Source: an uncultured Candidatus Saccharibacteria bacterium (GTDB lineage Bacteria; Patescibacteriota; Saccharimonadia; Saccharimonadales; Saccharimonadaceae). Taken from it: a stretch of DNA of 64,000 bases. The position numbers and the translations under genes were made by a program. Where the stretch lies: NCBI GenBank assembly GCA_947304155.1, contig CAMZAD010000002.1, forward strand, positions 62,001 through 126,000, written 5' to 3'. This document shows, piece after piece, positions 56,753 through 64,000 of the stretch; position 1 is the first letter of the stretch, and the number at the start of each line of letters is the position of its first letter. Below the pieces are notes generated by a model, which saw only the letters and a program-made list of their open reading frames with translations, did no database searches and was not told the origin of the DNA.

Positions 56753-58009
56753 ATGGCAAATCTCCACAAAAAACTAAATAAAACCACAAAGCTTGCTATT
56801 TTCTCAAGCTCACTTCTTGTCGCTGCCTCAGCTGCCATGTTTATTGCTCCAGTCATCCGAATCAACGCTGCTGAAGAATCTGCGGATGTTAATGTCAACG
56901 TCAATCCAATTATTTCTTTAACTCTAAGTACTAGCACACTTTCATTTGATGTTACCCCAACTGTAGAAGGCTCATTCAACCAAAAACCACTTGTCGCTAC
57001 AGTAGATACTAATAGCACTGGTGGCTACGAGCTCTACTTCTCTTCGGAAGATAGCGCCACTGCTATGACCAGTCTCACTTCTGCTTCAACTATTACTTCA
57101 GATTTCTCTGGTACTGTCACTTCTTCAACTATGGCCAACAACAAATGGGGCTACTCACTAAACACTACAAACTTCAGTAAAATCCCAGCCCTCGCAGACC
57201 AAGCAAAAATCAAGGACTTAGACCACTTCCCAACTTCAAATGAAAAAGATACAACCGTAAATATCGCAACTAAGATTGATAATAGCCTTCCATCTGGAAC
57301 TTATTCCAAGAGAGTTCTATTCACAGCAGTTGCACACCAATCACTAGATCCATCAAATAATATGCAAGGCTTTAATTGTTCATCACTTGCCAATGTTGGT
57401 GACTCGGTAGTTCTTACTGACTCTCGTGATGGCAATGAATATACCGTCAAAAAACTAAAGGATGGTAAATGCTGGATGATAGATAACCTTCGTATTTCTG
57501 ACCGACGAATTAGTAGCGCAGATTCAAACCTTCCAAATGGTGAAACGTGGGATATTCCAGCTAGCTCAATTTCTGGCTTCTCGGAGGCGGATGCTAATAA
57601 TGTATATATAGACAATACTTATGGTGGCTACTATACTTTCTATGCTGCAACAGCTGGATGGGGAACGACAAGTTTAGATGTTACGAGGGTAAACTCGCCT
57701 AAAGATATTTGTCCTAAGGGATGGAGACTGCCAACCGGGAGTGTTGAAGGCGAGTATTACACACTTTATGAAAAGTATAATACGTCAACGTCGCTTCAAG
57801 GAGAACCAGGCTTTACTCTTTCGGGATTTATACATAATAGTACTATTATGGGTAGAGATGAAGGTTTAGAGCAAGGTAATTATTGGTCTTCTACTGCCGA
57901 CTATAGTAATAATGCGTATAGATTGTTCCTAAATAGCTACAATTATGCTAGTGCGTCTGGTAGTGGCGCCAAAATATGTGGATATCAGATCCGCTGTGTA
58001 GTTGACTAA
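56753..58009 (+). CDS. Secreted surface protein: N-terminal beta-sandwich (WxL-like pattern) + FISUMP (Fibrobacter succinogenes major paralogous) domain
   Basis: VNVNPIISLTLSTSTLSFDVTP...VDTNSTGGYEL...WGYSL; CWMIDNLR, ICPKGWRLPT, YWSST, IRCVVD. Confidence 0.8.
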   Translation: MANLHKKLNKTTKLAIFSSSLLVAASAAMFIAPVIRINAAEESADVNVNVNPIISLTLSTSTLSFDVTPTVEGSFNQKPLVATVDTNSTGGYELYFSSEDSATAMTSLTSASTITSDFSGTVTSSTMANNKWGYSLNTTNFSKIPALADQAKIKDLDHFPTSNEKDTTVNIATKIDNSLPSGTYSKRVLFTAVAHQSLDPSNNMQGFNCSSLANVGDSVVLTDSRDGNEYTVKKLKDGKCWMIDNLRISDRRISSADSNLPNGETWDIPASSISGFSEADANNVYIDNTYGGYYTFYAATAGWGTTSLDVTRVNSPKDICPKGWRLPTGSVEGEYYTLYEKYNTSTSLQGEPGFTLSGFIHNSTIMGRDEGLEQGNYWSSTADYSNNAYRLFLNSYNYASASGSGAKICGYQIRCVVD

Positions 58010-58046
58010 AGATTCCTCTCGTATCAGATAGTTCATCAAATACCTA

Positions 58047-58073
58047 AAAAATAAGCCCCTCGGGGCTTATTTT
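58047..58073 (+). terminator. Intrinsic terminator
   Basis: AATAAGCCCC-t-cGGGGCTTATTTT. Confidence 0.85.
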
Positions 58074-58085
58074 GATGTCTAATAA

Positions 58086-58313
58086 CTAAATAACCGCAAT
58101 TGAAATCAGGGAAATAATTGCCAGAACAATTAAAACGATCCAAACCCAACCAAAGCGTCCAGTCTTCGCTGTATCTTTAACATAATCACTGTCCTCAACT
58201 AAATCTGGATCAGTCATGCCAGATTTCATCTCGGCACGCATCCTTAAATCCGCGTTAATCCTGTCGTTTAACTCAGTGTTTCTATCCTGATTATTTCGAA
58301 CTACGTATCCCAT
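58086..58313 (-). CDS. Small tail-anchored membrane protein
   Basis: C-terminal TM WVWIVLIVLAIISLISIAVI; SD aggagg upstream on minus strand. Confidence 0.6.
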   Translation of the reverse strand: MGYVVRNNQDRNTELNDRINADLRMRAEMKSGMTDPDLVEDSDYVKDTAKTGRFGWVWIVLIVLAIISLISIAVI

Positions 58314-58435
58314 ATACCTCCTAGAAAATTAAAAATATCTGAAATCAAGCAATAAAATAAAAGCTTAACAAATATTATTCTTATTTTATCACAGAATTGT
58401 GGTATAATGTAGTCAATATCACTTAAGGAGGTAAA

Positions 58436-59356
58436 ATGGCTAACACAAAGTCAAAGAAGACCACTTCCTCAAAAAAGTCGTCTTCAACCAAGCCAAAAGC
58501 TGTTGCAACCAAGTCCGTAAAGACAGTAAAAGCAGAAACAGCTGCCGCAGTAGTGGCAAAAAACGATAAGGGTGGCAAAAATAATAATCCATTTAAGGGT
58601 TTCTTCGCAAAGAAATGCGATGAAAAAGAAAACATTTTAACAATCTTCAAGAGCCCACGTATCTGGGGTGCAATTGCTGGTGAAGTTATCGGCACCATGT
58701 TCCTCATGATTCTCATGATTACTCTTGGTGTCTATCAACCACTTTACATCATGATTGGTGTAACCGCTATCACCATGGCAGTCTATGCATTCTCAGGCGC
58801 ACATCTTAACCCAGCTATCACTGTTGGTATGATGGCAACTCGCCGTGTTTCAGCTATCCGCGGTGTTCTTTATATCGTTGCTGAAGTTGTTGGTGCATGG
58901 CTCGGTCTCGTTATCATGGGCGCATTCCGCTCAGCTGGTGGCGATATTGTTGAGCTCCCTGCAATCACAGCTCTTGAAACTGAAACTCTCTGGAAGAACA
59001 TCTTCGTAGAATTCCTCGGTACTGCAGTTCTCGGCTACTTCTTCTGCCGCGCACAAACCTACCGCACGTCACGTGGTGCATTCACTTACTCTGCACTCGT
59101 CGCTGGTGGTTTCACTCTCGCAGTACTCTTTGCAGTAGTTATTTCATCAAACTATCTACGTCTTTCAGATAACTTTGCTCTTAACCCAGCAGTAGCTATC
59201 ATGGAACAAATCTTCCCATCAGTCGCAAATGGCTTTGGTGAACTTATTGGTGATATTGCACTTGCAAGCCTTACCTACATCTTGGTTCCTATGCTTGGTG
59301 CTACCCTTGGCTTCTTTGCTGCAGACGCTTCAAAGAAACTTAGTGGCGAAGAATAA
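58436..59356 (+). CDS. MIP/aquaporin family channel with K/T/A-rich N-terminal extension
   Basis: Two NPA boxes: SGAHLNPAITVGMM and FALNPAVAIMEQ; six hydrophobic segments. Confidence 0.9.
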   Translation: MANTKSKKTTSSKKSSSTKPKAVATKSVKTVKAETAAAVVAKNDKGGKNNNPFKGFFAKKCDEKENILTIFKSPRIWGAIAGEVIGTMFLMILMITLGVYQPLYIMIGVTAITMAVYAFSGAHLNPAITVGMMATRRVSAIRGVLYIVAEVVGAWLGLVIMGAFRSAGGDIVELPAITALETETLWKNIFVEFLGTAVLGYFFCRAQTYRTSRGAFTYSALVAGGFTLAVLFAVVISSNYLRLSDNFALNPAVAIMEQIFPSVANGFGELIGDIALASLTYILVPMLGATLGFFAADASKKLSGEE

Positions 59357-59375
59357 AACTACCTAGAAATTAGAA

Positions 59376-59406
59376 AATATCCCGCAATTTGCGGGGTATT
59401 TTTTAA
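59376..59406 (+). terminator. Intrinsic terminator
   Basis: AATATCCCGC-aattt-GCGGGGTATTTTTT. Confidence 0.85.
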
Positions 59407-59441
59407 TTTAAAACATCGCTAAAATCTGATAAAATAGAGTT

Positions 59442-61397
59442 ATGCAGAGAATCAAAAGCCTGAGTTGGAACAAGATTATCTTAAGAGCTCTGATTTTGGT
59501 TATCGGCGCATTTTTTTTGACGATTTTTCTCGAATGGCGCTTTTATGGTAATGAATACGAACGCGTTCGTAGCTTCATGATTGATGCTGATAAAGTATTC
59601 TACTATAACGTCTTTTTAATGTTTTTAATTGTGCTCTTTATTTCAATGCTCTTTAAGAAAGCTTGGACCGGACTTGGTATTACTTTTGTAATCATGATTT
59701 TTATTTCTTATATTAATGCTTCAAAGTATGCCTTCCGTGGACAACCACTTCTTCCTGAAGACTTCAATTTACTAGATCAGACTGGCACTTTGACGAAGTT
59801 TATTGATATTTGGAGTCTACTAAGAACGGTGCTGGCAGTTATAATTGCGATTGCCCTAACAGTTTTCTTGAATAAGGTTACAAGTAAGTTCCTTGATTTT
59901 AAAGAGCAGGAACCTGGCAAGAGCTTCATGGACCGAAAACATCGCTGGGCAAGAGTAACTTTTATGGCACTCTCAGTACTTGGTATGATGTCAAGTTTTG
60001 TACTCGTTCGAAACCATGTAGGTGGCCGAGTTAGTTATGTTGAAAATCTTGATACGTCTTTCGTGGCTTGGAATCAGATGATTAATTATGAAGAAAATGG
60101 CTTCTTGCTAGGCTTTATTTATAATTTGTCAAAGATGGAGATGCAAGAGCCAAGTGGCTATTCTGAAGCTAAAGTAACTGAAATTAAAAATAGCCTAGAA
60201 ATCGACGAAACCAAGAAGACTTTGAAAGACCAGGATTACAATGTTGTAATTATTTTAAATGAGTCATTCTACGACCCATCAATTATCGCCGATTACTATC
60301 CATATAGCCTTAATACAAGCGACAAAACCAATTCTTCTGGCGTACCAGTTACAAGTGATGTGATTCCTACAATTCATAGCTTAATGAAGGATGACAAGAA
60401 TAATAAGAGAATCGCTACCGGCCAGATGTTCACGGTTGATTATGGCGGTGGCACGGCTAATGTTGAATTTGAGGTTGATACTTCAATGACGAATTATTGG
60501 GCAGATACCACGCCATACGTGAATCTAATTCCACATATTAATTCTGTACCATCAATCGCTTCACTTGCAAAAGCAGCAGGCTACGATACGGTCGCAACGC
60601 ATCCATTTAACCAAGCAATGTATAAACGTCATATCGTGCTTAAAAAAGAAGGCTTTGATGAATTTATTGCAGAAGGTGATTTTTCATTTGACGAAAAAGA
60701 TGATAATAGACAATACGTGAATGACCGCGCGTCATATAAAGAAGTTTTAAAACTCCTAAATGAGCACGAGAATAAAACACTTGTCTCGCTTATTACAATG
60801 CAAAATCATGCTGGCTACGGCGTAGATGGATTTAAAAAATTAAGTTACAAACTTGCTGATAAGCCAAAAAAGGGAACTGATTTGAGTGAGTTTTCCGAAG
60901 ATGAAAAGTCTCAAGTTGAGGTTTACCTTGAATCTCTGCATAATTCAGACTATTATTTGTCAGAATTTTTAGCTGAGCTCGAAAAACTAGATGAAAAAAC
61001 AGTAGTTTTGTTCTACGGTGACCATAGCCCTGGTGTATACTATCGCGTTAATAGCTCAACCGACAAGAATGTACGCGATTTGTCATATGTAACACCATAC
61101 TTCGTCTGGGCTAATTTCGATATGAAAGAGCCAGAAGAACAGAAGATAGATCGATATGTTGTGAAAAATACAACACTTCCAACCACCACTCCGAACTGTC
61201 TCGTGAATACCATGTTTGGACTTTTGGACTTAAGAAAAGAAGATTATTTAAAGCTTGTCGAGCCAGTGTGCAAAGAGATGCCAATTCTGACGCAAATCTA
61301 TTTTGCAGAAGAGACGCCATTTATGTCTACAACGCTCTCAAATTATGAAATCTACACATACGATATTTTGAGTGGCAAAAACTATTGGCAGAAATAG
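59442..61397 (+). CDS. LtaS-like sulfatase-family phosphoglycerol transferase
   Basis: Five N-terminal TMs; VVIILNESFYDPSI, VDYGGGTANVEFEV, LITMQNHAGY, VLFYGDHSPG. Confidence 0.88.
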   Translation: MQRIKSLSWNKIILRALILVIGAFFLTIFLEWRFYGNEYERVRSFMIDADKVFYYNVFLMFLIVLFISMLFKKAWTGLGITFVIMIFISYINASKYAFRGQPLLPEDFNLLDQTGTLTKFIDIWSLLRTVLAVIIAIALTVFLNKVTSKFLDFKEQEPGKSFMDRKHRWARVTFMALSVLGMMSSFVLVRNHVGGRVSYVENLDTSFVAWNQMINYEENGFLLGFIYNLSKMEMQEPSGYSEAKVTEIKNSLEIDETKKTLKDQDYNVVIILNESFYDPSIIADYYPYSLNTSDKTNSSGVPVTSDVIPTIHSLMKDDKNNKRIATGQMFTVDYGGGTANVEFEVDTSMTNYWADTTPYVNLIPHINSVPSIASLAKAAGYDTVATHPFNQAMYKRHIVLKKEGFDEFIAEGDFSFDEKDDNRQYVNDRASYKEVLKLLNEHENKTLVSLITMQNHAGYGVDGFKKLSYKLADKPKKGTDLSEFSEDEKSQVEVYLESLHNSDYYLSEFLAELEKLDEKTVVLFYGDHSPGVYYRVNSSTDKNVRDLSYVTPYFVWANFDMKEPEEQKIDRYVVKNTTLPTTTPNCLVNTMFGLLDLRKEDYLKLVEPVCKEMPILTQIYFAEETPFMSTTLSNYEIYTYDILSGKNYWQK

Positions 61398-61467
61398 CCT
61401 ACTTGAAAAAATAAGCATAAGTGCTATAATAAAACAAATATTTGCGCAAAAACCAAAAAGGAAAACT

Positions 61468-62766
61468 ATGGATCCAAATAATAATTTTATGGCTGGTGTT
61501 CCGCCAATGACGCCTGGAATGCAGCCAACTCCGACCAATGTTCCGCCGGTAACGCCGGTTGAACCAGTCGTCCAAGCTCCGGTAGTTCCTGCGGCGCCAG
61601 TGATGCCTACTACTCCGGTTGCTCCGACTCCAGTAACTACAATGCAAAACCCGGTAGTTTCAAATCCGGTAGCTATGCCGACCGCAGCTCCAATGATGGC
61701 AAATCCAATGCCAACTACCCCAGTTATGCAAAACCCAGTAGCACCAAATCCAGTGGTGCCAAATCCAGCTGCCGCTGCTGCTAATGCTGCGATGTTGAAT
61801 GTCCCACAATCGAATGTTGCTCAACCAAATACAGCTCAACCAAACCCTATGTCTCCTCAAGCTCAAGTTGACGAAGCTTTACTTGAAGCTCCAGCAGAAC
61901 CTGAAAAACCAAGCATCTTGAATGAAGAAGAAATTATTAAGTTTGAAGCTGCAAAACCAGTCCCTGGTTCAATTGGTAGTGCAAAATCATACACCGATAT
62001 CCAACGTGAAGAAGCTGAAAAGGCTGCGCGTATGGCCGGCAAGCAGGGCGGCAAAAAGTTATCAACCACAACCCTGATTTTAATTATTCTTGTTGCAGTG
62101 CTTCTAATTGGTGGTGGCATCTTTGTATACTTTGCGTTCTTTAATCAGCCAAAGCCAAATCCTGGCAATAATGGTAGCAATAGCTATGACAATAATCGCG
62201 TAGTTTACTCTGAATTATCATGTAAACGCGATCTTGTGACCGAAGAATATAATCTTTATAAAGCAGTAAGCGGTGTACAGACTAACGTCTTCTACTTTGC
62301 AGACGATAAACTTAACGGCCTTGAAACCGACTTTGACTATGTCCACAAAACTTTGGAGCAAGCAAATATCACGAAGGATACTCTCGCTAAGCAATATGGT
62401 GTCACGGCTGTAAAGAAGGGCTACGATATGGACCTTTATAATAACAGTGACGATGACGAACTTAGTGAAGGTAAAGAAGGCGAGGGAGACTCTAACTCGA
62501 GTGCTGCTGCCGCCGAGGTGACAAAGAAGACTGTCGACCAGATGTTGAAACATGCTGTTTTGTATGATGACAAGACAATTACCCACCGCATGGATGTTAC
62601 AGCAGAGGATATTGATGATTGGGTTGCCTCTGAAGCATATAGCGACGTTACTTATGGTGCCGAACAGCCAAAGCCGGGTGAAGAACCAGTCGCAGTAACG
62701 CGCAATCTTGAATACTTCCAAGGCTTACAGAATAAAATCGGCTATTCTTGTACGATTTCAAAGTAA
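61468..62766 (+). CDS. P/V/T/N-rich single-pass membrane protein
   Basis: Low-complexity N-terminus (PVTPVEPVVQAPVVPAAPVMPTTPV...), TM TTTLILIILVAVLLIGGGIFVYFAFF, extracellular domain. Confidence 0.75.
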   Translation: MDPNNNFMAGVPPMTPGMQPTPTNVPPVTPVEPVVQAPVVPAAPVMPTTPVAPTPVTTMQNPVVSNPVAMPTAAPMMANPMPTTPVMQNPVAPNPVVPNPAAAAANAAMLNVPQSNVAQPNTAQPNPMSPQAQVDEALLEAPAEPEKPSILNEEEIIKFEAAKPVPGSIGSAKSYTDIQREEAEKAARMAGKQGGKKLSTTTLILIILVAVLLIGGGIFVYFAFFNQPKPNPGNNGSNSYDNNRVVYSELSCKRDLVTEEYNLYKAVSGVQTNVFYFADDKLNGLETDFDYVHKTLEQANITKDTLAKQYGVTAVKKGYDMDLYNNSDDDELSEGKEGEGDSNSSAAAAEVTKKTVDQMLKHAVLYDDKTITHRMDVTAEDIDDWVASEAYSDVTYGAEQPKPGEEPVAVTRNLEYFQGLQNKIGYSCTISK

Positions 62767-62771
62767 TCTAG

Positions 62772-62799
62772 AAAAGAGAGGTGAAGGCCTCTCTTTTTG
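62772..62799 (+). terminator. Intrinsic terminator
   Basis: AAAGAGAGG-tgaagg-CCTCTCTTTTT. Confidence 0.8.
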
Positions 62800-62814
62800 T
62801 GCTAGAATAAAAAT

Positions 62815-64000
62815 ATGAATAAGTTTTTCGACCCAGACAAAATGAGTTACGATAAGATGAATTTTAATGATGCTGGCGAACCAACTTTTTTCTTTTATGA
62901 TTTGGAAACCTCTGGGCTTGATCCGAAAAATGACCGCATTATGCAGTTTGCTGGGATTCGCACTGATTTGAATTTTAATCAAATCGGCGAGCCAATCAAT
63001 CTTTTGGTGAAACTTTCTGATGATACTTTGCCTTCTCCGCAAGCAATTATGGTGACGGGGATTACTCCGCAATCAACTTTACTTGACGGCCTTTCTGAAC
63101 CTGAGTTTTGCAAGTACGTGCAAGACGAAATTTTTACGCCTGGCACAATTGAAGTAGGGTATAACTCAGTGCGTTTTGACGATGAACATATGAGATATAC
63201 TTTTTATCGCAATTTTTATGACCCATATGAATGGCAATGGAAGGATGGTCGCTCACGCTGGGACTTGCTTGATGTTGTGAGACTTACGCGAGCACTTCGC
63301 CCAGAGGGGATTAACTGGCCAGTTGCAAAAATTGAAACTGTGGCTGATGACGGCGAGGCTAAAACTACCTACAAACCAACAAACCGTCTTGAGTTAATCA
63401 CAAAAGAAAATGGCATTATTCATAAACATGCTCATGACGCGCTATCTGATGTTGAGGCTTTGATTTCAGTGACGAAATTAATCGCCGAGAAACAGCCAAA
63501 TCTTTACAGCTATCTCTTTAAAATGCGCAATAAAAACGAGATTAAGAGATTGGTGAACCTTGATAATAAACAGCTATTTGTTTATGCTTCTGGGCATTAT
63601 TCAAGTAAAAATATGCATACAACCATCGCATTTCCGCTGACTGCTGGCACGAATGGCAATGTTGTAGTTTTTGACCTTAGATTTAACTTGAATGAACTTC
63701 TTAAGGCTGAGGCAGAATTTGTACCGGAAGAGAAGATTTACAACGGCAAAAAATACATGACAAAGTTCAACTGGAAGTCAGCTGTTAAAGAATTTGCCTA
63801 TAACAAATGTCCAGCAGTTGCGCCACTTAGTGTACTCGATGTTGTATCTAATGAGGATTCGGGTGATTTAGCAAATCCAAGCAAAGCTGGCGCTAGTGGT
63901 TGGGATAAAATCGGACTCAGTCGCGAGCAAGTTGATGAAAACCTGAAGGTTCTGATTTCGCATCCAGAATTTGCTGAAAAAATGCGTGAGTACTTTGAAA
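62815..64000 (+). CDS. sbcB: Exodeoxyribonuclease I (partial, runs off window)
   Basis: FFFYDLETSGLDPKNDRIMQFAGIRTD, VGYNSVRFDDEHMRYTFYRNFYDPYEWQW, HKHAHDALSDVEA; open to window end. Confidence 0.9.
   Translation, partial: MNKFFDPDKMSYDKMNFNDAGEPTFFFYDLETSGLDPKNDRIMQFAGIRTDLNFNQIGEPINLLVKLSDDTLPSPQAIMVTGITPQSTLLDGLSEPEFCKYVQDEIFTPGTIEVGYNSVRFDDEHMRYTFYRNFYDPYEWQWKDGRSRWDLLDVVRLTRALRPEGINWPVAKIETVADDGEAKTTYKPTNRLELITKENGIIHKHAHDALSDVEALISVTKLIAEKQPNLYSYLFKMRNKNEIKRLVNLDNKQLFVYASGHYSSKNMHTTIAFPLTAGTNGNVVVFDLRFNLNELLKAEAEFVPEEKIYNGKKYMTKFNWKSAVKEFAYNKCPAVAPLSVLDVVSNEDSGDLANPSKAGASGWDKIGLSREQVDENLKVLISHPEFAEKMREYFE

Noticed and set aside
61500-61800. Repetitive PV/AP/NP-rich DNA considered as a repeat array
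   Set aside because: Degenerate repeats explained by low-complexity protein sequence in the 61468 gene.
62218-62721. 167-aa minus-strand ORF opposite the P/V-rich membrane protein
   Set aside because: No initiation signals; the sense-strand ORF has a signal/TM architecture and promoter.
1-64000. Alternative genetic code (UGA recoding as in Gracilibacteria/Absconditabacteria)
   Set aside because: TGA terminates several genes (e.g. 2617-2619, 20251-20253) with clean junctions, and conserved ORFs show no in-frame TGA.
1-64000. CRISPR arrays, IS elements, prophage, rRNA, tmRNA or SRP RNA
   Set aside because: No regular spaced repeats, transposase/integrase/phage structural genes, or recognisable rRNA/tmRNA/SRP signatures seen by reading.

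Overview
This 64 kb window looks like a chromosomal segment of a low-GC Patescibacteria/CPR organism, most likely Candidatus Saccharibacteria (TM7). That assignment is inferred from gene content and style, not from a 16S gene or a search. TGA is used as a stop. Housekeeping genes: hrcA(partial)-grpE, tyrS, tpiA, an ABC-F ATPase, murB, folD, ftsK, rpsF-ssb-rpsR, efp, a TlyA-like methyltransferase, rnj, pgi, gpmI, galU, murA, uvrD/pcrA, rsmA, ftsH, murJ and sbcB (partial). Envelope and accessory genes: PBP1A, a VirB6/TrbL-like membrane protein, a pilin-like protein, sortase-type surface proteins, DUF916-like paralogs, a FISUMP-domain protein, an LtaS-like sulfatase and an atypical aquaporin. There are six tRNA genes: Gly-UCC, His-GUG, Arg-UCG, Leu-CAG, Leu-UAG and Val-GAC. 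I found no rRNA, CRISPR array, IS element or prophage. The most notable observations are: (1) a 12-bp closed, three-hairpin RNA-like structure directly after tRNA-Val whose right arm can re-pair downstream; (2) a riboswitch-like leader with an anti-SD/anti-anti-SD arrangement upstream of an unknown two-gene membrane operon in a compositionally distinct island; (3) a phosphoketolase split into two ATGA-coupled genes; (4) an XRE-HTH/MurA fusion; (5) a TlyA-like gene with no canonical start codon, apparently ATT or ATA; (6) recurrent extended -10 boxes (TGnTATAAT) 6-9 nt before start codons, implying leaderless transcription, often fused directly to a terminator hairpin.
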